A stretch of 10,711 nt of DNA from contig JACCTF010000918.1 in NCBI GenBank assembly GCA_013812565.1, positions 1 through 10,711 on the forward strand, in the 5' to 3' direction. Under the pieces are notes generated by a model. The model saw only the letters and a list, made by a program, of their open reading frames with translations, did not search any database and was not told where the DNA came from. Of the stretch, positions 1 through 5,682 are shown piece after piece. The position numbers and the translations under genes are program-made. This DNA comes from Pyrinomonadaceae bacterium. GTDB lineage: Bacteria > Acidobacteriota > Blastocatellia > Pyrinomonadales > Pyrinomonadaceae. Position 1 is the first letter of the stretch, and each line of letters opens with the position of its first letter.

Positions 1-21
1 TACTACTACTACTACTACTAC
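1..21. repeat. (TAC)7 trinucleotide run at the window edge
   Basis: Seven perfect TAC units open the window, followed by TGCTGCTAG, which looks like a decayed continuation of the same period. The run may extend to the left beyond the window, so its true length is unknown. No reading frame around it looks coding. It could be a slippage-prone microsatellite in the non-coding DNA beyond the operon. Confidence 0.85.
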
Positions 22-120
22 TGCTGCTAGCGCCGCCCTCCTGCGCTGTTATGTCTTGGTCGCTCATGTGCTCTGTGATTAGAATTAGCGGTGGTTCACG
101 ACAGTTTGTCACAAAGTGAA

Positions 121-164
121 AGCCTCAACCCGCCTGTTCCCTCAGCTAGCGGTGGATTGAGGCT
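121..164 (-). terminator. Possible terminator hairpin after rplQ
   Basis: AGCCTCAA at 121-128 is the perfect reverse complement of TTGAGGCT at 157-164. The stem can be extended inward through a CCGC/GCGG pairing around a loop of roughly 15 bases. Read on the minus strand, the stem is followed by a moderately T-rich tract (TTCACTTTGT) rather than a clean T-run. It lies about 108 bases beyond the rplQ stop, where the operon transcript should end. The weak T-tract keeps this tentative. Confidence 0.35.
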
Positions 165-272
165 CGCGGCCAATGGGGAACGATGCGCCCCTTTTTGAAA
201 CAGACGAGGGCTTTTCCGCTTTGGCTTCGTCCTCGCTCCTAATTTCTTGTGTCGCTCTCGGCAGCCGTTGAC

Positions 273-965
273 TCAGGTCTTTTCGCCCTGCCCCTCACCT
301 GCGGTAGTGCTTTCCTGCTCGTCGGTAACAGGCTCACCTCGACCACGCTCTGCAGTTGTTTCCGGCTTTTCGTAGGTTCTATCGGCTTTATGTCCAGCGC
401 GACGACCACTCTCGGCCGCTCGCGATTCGCTGGCGCGCGCGGTTTGGCGTTTCCCTGTGCCGACCGACTTGGCGGGGCGGTTCGTTGTTCCCGCCACTTC
501 GCGCGCATTGTCAACAAGTTCAATGATTGCGAGTTCGGCGTTGTCGCCATCGCGTCGGCCCAGTTTGATAATCCTCGTATAACCTCCTTGACGATTTTTG
601 TAACGCTCTCCGAGTTCATCAAACAGCCGCTTTAATGCGCTGACGCCCGCCGTGCGCGGAAGGCGTGGTCGACCACGACGACCATTTAAAGGCGTCTGCT
701 GACGGTTGCCGGCATGAAAAAAGGACGCTGCTTGACGTCGCAAGTGCAGGGACTGAGCCGCCCCCGTGTCACCCTCCAAACCCTGTGCGTGACACGACAA
801 CGTAATCGCACGCTCTACAAAAGACCGCAACTCCTTTGCCTTCGGCAAAGTGGTGACGATTCGTTCGTCCCGCGCGTTGATCAATGAAGTGGCAAGGTTA
901 CGCAACATCGAAAGCCGATGCTCCGTCGTCCGCCCCAATTTGCGATGTGCCTTTAGATGTCGCAT
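273..965 (-). CDS. rplQ: Large-subunit ribosomal protein L17 with an insert and a long C-terminal tail
   Basis: This is L17 of the 50S subunit, which sits near the peptide exit tunnel. The N-terminus begins MRHLKAHRKLGRTTEHR and runs on to LPKAKELR at about residue 40-47, the hallmark of the family. The closing core block GGYTRIIKLGRRDGDNAELAIIEL lies at about 127-150. The protein is 230 residues, against the usual 115-130 or so. Two parts explain the excess. One is an extra segment of about 25 residues, rich in Arg, Gly and Pro, at about 84-108, between LHLRRQAASFF and LKRLFDELGERY. The other is a tail of about 77 residues from about 154 on, rich in Ala, Arg, Glu, Gly and Thr, which looks disordered. 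The start is supported by the family N-terminus and an upstream GAGGGA. It is the last gene of the block, 76 bases after rpoA. Confidence 0.97.
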   Translation of the reverse strand: MRHLKAHRKLGRTTEHRLSMLRNLATSLINARDERIVTTLPKAKELRSFVERAITLSCHAQGLEGDTGAAQSLHLRRQAASFFHAGNRQQTPLNGRRGRPRLPRTAGVSALKRLFDELGERYKNRQGGYTRIIKLGRRDGDNAELAIIELVDNAREVAGTTNRPAKSVGTGKRQTARASESRAAESGRRAGHKADRTYEKPETTAERGRGEPVTDEQESTTAGEGQGEKT

Positions 966-976
966 AGCATTCCCTC

Positions 977-1036
977 AATTTGCGATTTTAGAATTGCGAT
1001 TGTCGATTTTGTAAGTTCAATTTTCAATCGCAAATC
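977..1036. repeat. Heptad inverted repeat between rpoA and rplQ
   Basis: From 977 to 1011 there are five in-phase 7-base units on the plus strand, the clearest being GATTTTA (984-990), GATTGTC (998-1004) and GATTTTG (1005-1011). The opposite arm, 1016-1036, read on the minus strand gives GATTTGC, GATTGAA and AATTGAA, so both arms share a GATTnnn unit. ATTTGCGATT at 978-987 pairs perfectly with 1026-1035. The repeat begins 5 bases after the rpoA stop. No T-run follows it, so it does not look like an intrinsic terminator. Confidence 0.75.
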
Positions 1037-1041
1037 CCTAA

Positions 1042-2094
1042 CTAATCTTCTTCATCATCGTTGTAATCATCAAGGGCACGGTCGCGGCCACCAGTGCCCG
1101 GGATCGGGTTTCCTTGGTCGTCAAACTCCATCCCGAAATCGAGACCCATGCTTTGGAGAATTTCTTTAATTTCGTTGAGCGACTTTTTACCGAAATTCTT
1201 CGTGGCGAGCATCTCGCGCTCAGAGCGCTGCACCAGGTCACGGATCGTGCGAATATTGGCGTTCTTCAAACAATTATACGACCGAACGGAAAGCTCTAGT
1301 TCATCGACGGAGCGATCAAGCTGATCATTGCGCGGTAGCGGCGGTCGCTCCATACTGCTATAAGAGAGATCATCGGCATCCTCCTCAAAGTTGATAAAGA
1401 TCGTCATGTGGTCTTTAATCAATTTCGCGGCAAGCCCGATTGCATCCTCCGGTTTCACTGAGCCGTCGGTCCATACTTCAATCGACAGCTTGTCAAACTC
1501 GGTGTTCTGTCCCAAGCGCGCAGCTTCAACCGCGTAATTAACTTTCTTCACCGGCGTATGTACCGAGTCGATTGGGATGTACCCGAGCGAAAGGTCTTCA
1601 TCAAAATTGCGGTCGGCAGAAACGTACCCCCGCCCGCGTTTCAGACGCAGTTCTATCTTCAGTGAACCGCTCTCACTTACCGTCGCGATGTAAACACTCG
1701 GATCGAGTATCTCAACGTCGGAAGATGTTGTGATGTCGCCGGATGTAACTTCGCCCGCGCCCTCTTTTACGATGGTCAGCGTCTTCGCTTCGCTGCCGTG
1801 GAGTTTAAAGGGAATCTGTTTCAGATTTAGTATTACGTCAGTGGCATCCTCAACGACGCCGCGGATGGATGAAAATTCGTGCTCGACGCCCTCGATCTTG
1901 ACCGCCGTGACCGCAGCCCCTTCGATTGAAGAAAGTAGCGCGCGTCGTAGCGAATTGCCGATAGTTGTGCCAAAGCCACGCTCAAAAGGTTGGGCAGTGA
2001 AACGACCATAGCGTCCGGTCAATGTCTCGGCATCAACCACTAGACGACGCGGCATCTGAAATCCTGTCCAAAGATTACTCTGATCAATAGCCAT
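1042..2094 (-). CDS. rpoA: DNA-directed RNA polymerase subunit alpha
   Basis: The alpha subunit dimerises to nucleate RNA polymerase assembly, and its C-terminal domain contacts UP elements and activators. The N-terminal domain shows the assembly motif [15 protein letters not shown] (residues about 42-56), with the conserved Arg in SLRRALL. The C-terminal domain spans about 259-322: [14 protein letters not shown] carries the Arg (about 271) and Asn matching the DNA-contacting residues of the E. coli protein, and [12 protein letters not shown] completes the fold. An acidic tail with many Asp and Glu residues ends the protein. Length is 350 residues, against about 315-340 in most bacteria. I chose the ATG at 2092-2094 ([12 protein letters not shown]). 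The frame stays open 20 codons further upstream, but that stretch does not resemble the family and lies in the spacer hairpin. The Shine-Dalgarno match is weak. Confidence 0.98.
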   Translation of the reverse strand: MAIDQSNLWTGFQMPRRLVVDAETLTGRYGRFTAQPFERGFGTTIGNSLRRALLSSIEGAAVTAVKIEGVEHEFSSIRGVVEDATDVILNLKQIPFKLHGSEAKTLTIVKEGAGEVTSGDITTSSDVEILDPSVYIATVSESGSLKIELRLKRGRGYVSADRNFDEDLSLGYIPIDSVHTPVKKVNYAVEAARLGQNTEFDKLSIEVWTDGSVKPEDAIGLAAKLIKDHMTIFINFEEDADDLSYSSMERPPLPRNDQLDRSVDELELSVRSYNCLKNANIRTIRDLVQRSEREMLATKNFGKKSLNEIKEILQSMGLDFGMEFDDQGNPIPGTGGRDRALDDYNDDEED

Positions 2095-2134
2095 AAAGGT
2101 TCTACCCGTAGAGAGAAAACGGTGAAAGGCTGCT

Positions 2135-2177
2135 GCCCTGTAAACGGGAGCCACACTCGGGTCTCGTAAGACAGGGC
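2135..2177 (-). other. Hairpin in the rpsD-rpoA spacer
   Basis: GCCCTGT at 2135-2141 pairs perfectly with ACAGGGC at 2171-2177, and the inner bases continue the stem with mismatches (ACGAGACC against ACGGGAGCC). Unlike most spacers here it has no 7-base periodicity. It starts 11 bases after the rpsD stop, and no T-run follows on the minus strand. It could be an mRNA stability or translational control element for rpoA. S4 is a known autoregulator in some bacteria, but nothing here proves that it binds this hairpin. Confidence 0.55.
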
Positions 2178-2188
2178 AAAGAGGAAAA

Positions 2189-2830
2189 TTACTTGCTGTA
2201 GAGTTCGACGATTAGTTGCTCGTTGATCGAACGGTCAATATCTTCACGCGCTGGAAGTGTAGAGACGCGCACACTCATCTCAGCTTCATCAAGCGGATTG
2301 ATCCATGATGGACGCCCCCGCCCAGCGGCAGTTTGCCATGCACCCTCGATATGAGGGTTACTGCGACTCGCTTCTTTGATGCTGATCTGATCGCCGGCCT
2401 TAACTTCGAACGAAGGAATATCAACCTTGCGCCCATTAACCTCGATGTGCCCGTGGTTTACTAGCTGGCGCGCTTGACGCCGCGAGGTGGCAAACCCAGC
2501 GCGGTAAACAGCATTATCAAGTCGTCGTTCGAGGAAGATCAATAGCGTCTGACCGGTAACTCCGCTGAACCTCCGTGCGCGTTCAAAATAGTTGCGGAAC
2601 TGTCCTTCGAGAACAAAGTAAATGCGTTTGACTTTCTGTTTCTCGCGGAGCTGTAGTCCGTAGCCGACCAGCGCTTTGCCGCGCCGGACAGAGTTTCCAT
2701 GTTGTCCAGGGGGTTGCGTGCCGCGTTTTTCGATTGGGCACGAAGGTTTGTAGCAACGATCACCCTTTAGGAAAAGTTTTGCGCCCTCCCGGCGGCACAA
2801 GCGGCACACCGGGCCTCGATACCTAGCCAT
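2189..2830 (-). CDS. rpsD: Small-subunit ribosomal protein S4, zinc-binding form
   Basis: S4 is a primary 16S rRNA binder that starts assembly of the 30S body. In E. coli it also represses translation of its own operon. The N-terminus [16 protein letters not shown] begins a four-cysteine zinc site at Cys9, Cys12, Cys26 and Cys31, the same spacing as in Thermus S4; many bacteria have lost these cysteines. The S4 RNA-binding domain covers about 98-160, with [32 protein letters not shown]. Length is 213 residues, slightly above the usual 200-210. The ATG at 2828-2830 gives the family N-terminus and sits just after a near-perfect Shine-Dalgarno sequence. A GTG two codons upstream lies inside that site and is rejected. 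Confidence 0.98.
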   Translation of the reverse strand: MARYRGPVCRLCRREGAKLFLKGDRCYKPSCPIEKRGTQPPGQHGNSVRRGKALVGYGLQLREKQKVKRIYFVLEGQFRNYFERARRFSGVTGQTLLIFLERRLDNAVYRAGFATSRRQARQLVNHGHIEVNGRKVDIPSFEVKAGDQISIKEASRSNPHIEGAWQTAAGRGRPSWINPLDEAEMSVRVSTLPAREDIDRSINEQLIVELYSK

Positions 2831-2840
2831 TATCACCTCC
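2831..2840 (-). promoter_or_regulatory. Strong ribosome binding site of rpsD
   Basis: Read on the minus strand this is GGAGGTGATA directly before the ATG. It matches the consensus complement of the 16S rRNA 3' end over nine bases, so it settles the rpsD start. Just upstream, CCGTCT and AGACCGG can pair around a GTTAA loop, and the 3' arm reaches into the first two G of the site. That could modulate access. It is by far the best Shine-Dalgarno sequence in the window. Confidence 0.85.
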
Positions 2841-2928
2841 GGTCTTTAACAGACGGAAAAGTTTACAAACCACGCACAACTTACGTGCATACGCGGCTCT
2901 TCATCCTTTAGGTCACTAAATTCAATTG

Positions 2929-2955
2929 AAATATGAAATCTAAGATTTCATATTT
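2929..2955. repeat. Perfect 12-bp inverted repeat between rpsK and rpsD
   Basis: AAATATGAAATC at 2929-2940 and GATTTCATATTT at 2944-2955 form a perfect 12-bp stem with a TAA loop. It begins 2 bases after the rpsK stop. Two adjacent 7-base units, TTGAAAT and ATGAAAT, can be read on the plus strand, so it may be a short member of the heptad family. The stem is AT-only at its ends and no T-run follows, so termination is unlikely. The rest of the 127-base spacer holds only the rpsD ribosome binding site region. Confidence 0.75.
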
Positions 2956-2957
2956 AC

Positions 2958-3356
2958 TTATACTCTACGTCGCTTCGGCGGGCGACATCCGTTATGCGGA
3001 ATAGGTGTCACATCGCGAATAGTTAAGACGCGGATGCCTGCATTATTGATAGCGCGTATCGCTGACTCGCGTCCGCCGCCAGGCCCTTTAACGCGCACCT
3101 CACATTGGTGCATACCAGCATCCCGAGCTCGGTTCGCCGCCTCATACGCGGCCTGCTGTGCGGCGAACGGCGTACCTTTACGAGAGCCACGAAAACCGCG
3201 TGCGCCAGATGATGACTGAGCAATGAGGTTCCCCTCAAGGTCTGTAATCGTGACCATCGTGTTATTGAACGAAGCCGAGATGTGAACGACTCCATTCGGA
3301 ATGTTCTTCTTCTCTTTCTTACGAAAGACCTTCTTTTTTCCAGTTGCTTTTGCCAT
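2958..3356 (-). CDS. rpsK: Small-subunit ribosomal protein S11
   Basis: S11 lies on the 30S platform and helps to shape the mRNA path around the E site. The 132-residue protein has a basic N-terminal extension ([14 protein letters not shown]), then [22 protein letters not shown] at about 22-43 and [19 protein letters not shown] at about 49-67. The C-terminus [16 protein letters not shown] is diagnostic of the family. The length is normal. The start is set by the family N-terminus, since no Shine-Dalgarno sequence is seen: the bases before the ATG are TCTAAATTTT, and the stem of the preceding hairpin begins only 7 bases upstream. The gene follows rpsM in the classic alpha-operon order. Confidence 0.98.
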   Translation of the reverse strand: MAKATGKKKVFRKKEKKNIPNGVVHISASFNNTMVTITDLEGNLIAQSSSGARGFRGSRKGTPFAAQQAAYEAANRARDAGMHQCEVRVKGPGGGRESAIRAINNAGIRVLTIRDVTPIPHNGCRPPKRRRV

Positions 3357-3363
3357 AAAATTT

Positions 3364-3435
3364 AGATATTAGATATCGGATGTCAGGTGTTAGTTAGAAG
3401 CAAAACCGACATCTAACGTCTAGTATCTGACATCT
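3364..3435. repeat. Heptad inverted repeat between rpsM and rpsK
   Basis: Two 30-base arms, 3364-3393 and 3406-3435, face each other across a 12-base loop. Each is a tandem of 7-base units beginning with GA or GG, such as GATGTCA and GATACTA on the minus strand and GATATTA and GATATCG on the plus strand. By my hand alignment the arms agree at 20 of 30 positions, and all 10 differences are transitions, about four of which give G-U pairs in RNA. The repeat starts 7 bases after the rpsM stop and ends 7 bases before the rpsK ATG. Positions 3413-3434 recur perfectly, in inverse orientation, at 5614-5635. Confidence 0.85.
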
Positions 3436-3442
3436 GTCTTTA

Positions 3443-3826
3443 TTACTTCTTACCAGGTGCTTTCTTCTTTGCAATGGTCGCGCGGCGTGGTCCTTTGCGA
3501 GTACGCGCGTTAGTGTGCGTCCGTTGGCCGCGAACTGGAAGCCCACGACGATGCCGCAAACCTCGATAGCAGCCAATGTCCATCAAACGTTTCACATCCA
3601 TCTGTACACGCTTGCGCAGATCACCCTCAACCTCGCCTTGATCTTCGATGGTTGCGCGGATGCGGCTTAGCTGATCCTCATCCAAATCTTTGACGCGCGT
3701 GTCCGGATGAACCTGCGCTGCTTTCAAGATGGAACTTGCCCGCGAACGCCCAACGCCATAGATGTACGTCAAGCCGACCTCGACGCGTTTGTTAACTGGA
3801 AGATCAACACCAACTACACGAGCCAT
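3443..3826 (-). CDS. rpsM: Small-subunit ribosomal protein S13
   Basis: S13 sits in the 30S head, contacts the P-site tRNA and forms bridges to L5 in the large subunit. The N-terminus [26 protein letters not shown] and the helix-hairpin-helix region [11 protein letters not shown] (about 24-34) are typical. The C-terminal half carries [28 protein letters not shown] (about 85-112), followed by a lysine-rich tail that reaches tRNA. Length is 127 residues, as usual. A GGAG eight bases before the ATG supports the start. It lies 54 bases after rpmJ. Confidence 0.98.
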   Translation of the reverse strand: MARVVGVDLPVNKRVEVGLTYIYGVGRSRASSILKAAQVHPDTRVKDLDEDQLSRIRATIEDQGEVEGDLRKRVQMDVKRLMDIGCYRGLRHRRGLPVRGQRTHTNARTRKGPRRATIAKKKAPGKK

Positions 3827-3851
3827 ATCTCATTCTCCAACTCCGACGTTT

Positions 3852-3880
3852 AAAAATCTGAAGTTTCTAATCTTAAATCC
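3852..3880. repeat. Degenerate heptad tract between rpmJ and rpsM
   Basis: Read on the minus strand from 3879, this spacer divides into 7-base units GATTTAA (3879-3873), GATTAGA (3872-3866), an off-consensus unit, and GATTTTT (3858-3852). There is no matching second arm, so it could be a decayed half of the hairpin family or simply AT-rich chance. It begins next to the rpmJ stop. Confidence 0.3.
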
Positions 3881-3994
3881 TTAGCCTTGCCGCTGCTTAT
3901 GCTTGGGATTTGTACAGATAACCCGCACCACACCTTTGCGGTGAACAATCTTGCAGTTATCACATATCTTCTTGACTGAAGCTCGAACTTTCAT
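3881..3994 (-). CDS. rpmJ: Large-subunit ribosomal protein L36, zinc-binding form
   Basis: This gene encodes 37 residues. L36 is a small zinc-ribbon protein of the 50S subunit that binds 23S rRNA near the peptidyl-transferase region. The sequence begins [15 protein letters not shown] and ends NPKHKQRQG. The zinc ligands are Cys11, Cys14, Cys27 and His32, as in the C+ form of the family, and the length equals the family norm. The start is supported by the invariant MKVR N-terminus and a GGAG about 9 bases upstream. It is the first gene after map, and infA does not intervene. The candidate promoter at 4084-4112 would make it the first gene of an alpha-operon transcript. Confidence 0.97.
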   Translation of the reverse strand: MKVRASVKKICDNCKIVHRKGVVRVICTNPKHKQRQG

Positions 3995-4021
3995 TTCATC
4001 TTACTCCGTAGTTTTAAGCGT

Positions 4022-4045
4022 ATGCAGTTAGGAAACTTACCGCAT
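4022..4045 (-). other. Small leader hairpin before rpmJ
   Basis: ATGCAGTTAG at 4022-4031 and CTTACCGCAT at 4036-4045 pair at 8 of 10 positions around a 4-base loop. It lies in the predicted leader between the candidate promoter and rpmJ, about 27 bases ahead of the start codon. Its function is unknown; the leader of an alpha operon would be a natural place for feedback control by a ribosomal protein. Confidence 0.35.
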
Positions 4046-4083
4046 GTGATACACCCCGAAACCACACCGCCAGCAAATCGCGG

Positions 4084-4112
4084 ATGATAACACAGAGTTT
4101 TCGTCTGGGCAA
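4084..4112 (-). promoter_or_regulatory. Candidate sigma-70-type promoter for rpmJ-rplQ
   Basis: On the minus strand TTGCCC (4112-4107) and TATCAT (4089-4084) are separated by exactly 17 bases. The -10 element matches TATAAT at five of six positions and is preceded by TG in the extended -10 position (TGTTATCAT). The -35 element matches at four of six. It lies just after the map stop, so initiation would fall near 4077, leaving a leader of about 80 bases before rpmJ. This 132-base gap is where infA often lies. The motif fit is good, but transcription from it is inferred. Confidence 0.55.
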
Positions 4113-4126
4113 AGAAGCCTCCAAAC

Positions 4127-4906
4127 TCATGCCAGGATTCTAGATTGTTGCACTTCCTCAACAACGCGCGTTAGCGCCTCGGGACCGTTCTCCGTCACTG
4201 CCACAGTGTGTTCAACGTGCGCGCTAGGTTGCCCGTCTACCGTGACGACAGTCCACCCATCGGGGAGGGTCTTTGTTTGAGCCACCCCCATGTTCAGCAT
4301 TGGTTCGACGGCAAAGACATAGCCAGCTTTGATCTTATTACCGGTGTCTGGCAAACCATAATTCGGAATTTGTGGATCCTCGTGCATGCGGCGACCGATA
4401 CCGTGTCCCACGTAGTCTCGGACAATCGTGTAACCGTGAGCCTCAGCATGCTGCTGCACCGCCCACCCAATATCTCCCACATGCTTGCCCGGGCGACATT
4501 GTTCAATCGCAAGCTCGAGGCACTCCTCGGCAACACGGATAAGCTCAAGCCGTTCTGGTTGCACGCGCCCGACGGGGATGGTCACAGCCATGTCTCCAAC
4601 AAAACCATTCAGTGTTACGCCACAGTCTATCGAAAGAATATCGCCATCTTTCAACTTTCGGGAAGACGGAAACCCATGCACAACCTCTTCATTGACTGAG
4701 GCGCAGATAGAATATGGAAAGCCATTATAACCTTTGAAGGTTGGCACTGCTCCTGCATCGCGAATCATCTTCTCGGCCGCCTTATCAATTTCGAGCGTTG
4801 TCACTCCTGGCTGAATCATGCGGCGCAACTTACGATGTACTAACCCGACCAGTTGCCCAGCGGCACGCATCTTCTCCAAATCTCTCTTGGATTTCCCAAT
4901 AATCAT
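4127..4906 (-). CDS. map: Methionine aminopeptidase, type I
   Basis: This enzyme removes the initiator methionine from nascent proteins at the ribosome, using a dinuclear metal site. The 259-residue protein has the pita-bread fold motifs in order. They are VNEEVVHGFPS (about 71-81, with His77), SIDCGVTLNGFVGDMAVT (metal ligands Asp94 and Asp105), YVGHGIGRRMHEDP (His168, with His175 near the substrate), AVEPM (Glu201) and HVEHT (Glu232). All five ligands are present. The length fits type I enzymes without the N-terminal zinc-finger extension. The start MIIGKSKRDLEKMR is typical, though no strong Shine-Dalgarno sequence precedes it. It follows adk after 37 bases, as in many spc operons. Confidence 0.98.
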   Translation of the reverse strand: MIIGKSKRDLEKMRAAGQLVGLVHRKLRRMIQPGVTTLEIDKAAEKMIRDAGAVPTFKGYNGFPYSICASVNEEVVHGFPSSRKLKDGDILSIDCGVTLNGFVGDMAVTIPVGRVQPERLELIRVAEECLELAIEQCRPGKHVGDIGWAVQQHAEAHGYTIVRDYVGHGIGRRMHEDPQIPNYGLPDTGNKIKAGYVFAVEPMLNMGVAQTKTLPDGWTVVTVDGQPSAHVEHTVAVTENGPEALTRVVEEVQQSRILA

Positions 4907-4943
4907 AATTCAAGCGACGAACTGTAAGGGAAAGTGATGCTCG

Positions 4944-5600
4944 TCAATCGTCACCCGTAAGTATGGCTTCTATATCTTCGTAGATCTTCTGCGGGTCGCG
5001 CATGCCATCAACTTTGAACAATCGTTTGGATGCCTTGTAGTATTCAAGCAGCGGCTCGGTTTGTTGTTTGTAAGTTTCAAGTCGTACTTTAATCTTCTCT
5101 GCGGTGTCATCCGTCCGCTGAATAAGCTGTGTTTCCGGGTGCTGGTCACAAGCGTTGTCAAACTTAGGCGGCTTGAAGTACACGTTGTAGATTTCGCCGC
5201 AGACCGGGCATATACGTCGTCCTGTCGTACGCTTCTCTAACACTTCAAAAGGAGCATCGACAAAGATCGCCGACACCTTATGCCCTTGTTCGACCGCTAA
5301 CCTCTCGAGCATTGTCGCCTGAACCGTCGTGCGCGGAAACCCGTCAAGGATGTAACCACTTTTGCAGTCTTCGCGGTTTGTGCGCTCATGAACCACCCGT
5401 ATTACTAAATCATCCGAGATAAGTTTGCCAGTTGATTGGACAGCACGGACTTCTTCAGCTAGCGGCGTTGAAGCTTCAGCTAGAGCGCGAAACATGTCGC
5501 CCGTGGATATTTGCGGTAAGCCCAAGCGTTCTTGCAGCAAGCGCGCCTGCGTTCCCTTGCCTGCTCCAGGCGCGCCCATTAAGACGATAATCTTGGACAT
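4944..5600 (-). CDS. adk: Adenylate kinase, long form with zinc-type LID
   Basis: The enzyme catalyses ATP + AMP to 2 ADP and balances the adenine nucleotide pool in the cytoplasm. The P-loop GAPGAGKGT is at residues 9-17. The AMP-binding region STGDMFRAL follows at about 32-40, and DGFPRT at 86-91. The LID domain (about 125-165) carries CPVC and CDQH, giving Cys131, Cys134, Cys151 and His154. That is a likely structural zinc site with histidine at the fourth position, where many family members have Cys or Asp. Length is 218 residues, normal for the long form. The start MSKIIVLMGAPG is well fixed. No Shine-Dalgarno sequence is visible, because the stem of the spacer hairpin ends 2 bases before the ATG. 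Confidence 0.98.
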   Translation of the reverse strand: MSKIIVLMGAPGAGKGTQARLLQERLGLPQISTGDMFRALAEASTPLAEEVRAVQSTGKLISDDLVIRVVHERTNREDCKSGYILDGFPRTTVQATMLERLAVEQGHKVSAIFVDAPFEVLEKRTTGRRICPVCGEIYNVYFKPPKFDNACDQHPETQLIQRTDDTAEKIKVRLETYKQQTEPLLEYYKASKRLFKVDGMRDPQKIYEDIEAILTGDD

Positions 5601-5602
5601 AA

Positions 5603-5681
5603 AGTAGATGTCGGATGTCAGATACTAGACGTTAGTAGTTGGCATTTAACTGACATCAACATCTAGCATCTGACACCTACT
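5603..5681. repeat. Heptad inverted repeat between secY and adk
   Basis: Arms at 5603-5635 and 5650-5681 pair around a loop of about 14 bases and fill the whole 82-base spacer. The 7-base units on the plus strand include GATGTCG and GATGTCA; the other arm read on the minus strand gives GGTGTCA, GATGCTA and GATGTTG. The hairpin starts 1 base after the secY stop and ends 2 bases before the adk ATG. Positions 5614-5635 are identical to the reverse complement of 3413-3434 in the rpsM-rpsK spacer. Confidence 0.85.
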
Positions 5682-5682
5682 T

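Larger units (their letters stand above)
1..272. other. Non-coding DNA downstream of rplQ
   Basis: No convincing gene is seen on either strand. The short open frames here have no family resemblance and no ribosome binding site. The stretch holds the TAC run at its left end, a direct repeat of TAGCGGTGG at 86-94 and 147-155, and an inverted repeat at 121-164. I looked for a tRNA or other structured RNA and found no cloverleaf. This is most simply the 3' untranslated region and end of the operon, plus intergenic DNA. Confidence 0.6.

Noticed and set aside
61..170. A tRNA or other structured RNA downstream of rplQ
   Set aside because: A GGTTCA motif is present, but no acceptor stem, anticodon arm or cloverleaf can be built around it.
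239..635. Open frames of 127 and 128 codons overlapping the end of rplQ on both strands
   Set aside because: They are shadows of the L17 C-terminal coding region, with no family resemblance and no ribosome binding site. The L17 frame itself is clearly real.
2095..2154. 20-residue N-terminal extension of RpoA from an upstream ATG
   Set aside because: The added residues do not resemble RpoA and fall in the spacer hairpin. The family N-terminus begins near the ATG at 2092-2094.
5129..5212. Histidine instead of Cys or Asp in the fourth zinc position of adenylate kinase as a novelty
   Set aside because: The fourth LID ligand varies in this family, so it is noted in the adk entry and not raised as a finding.
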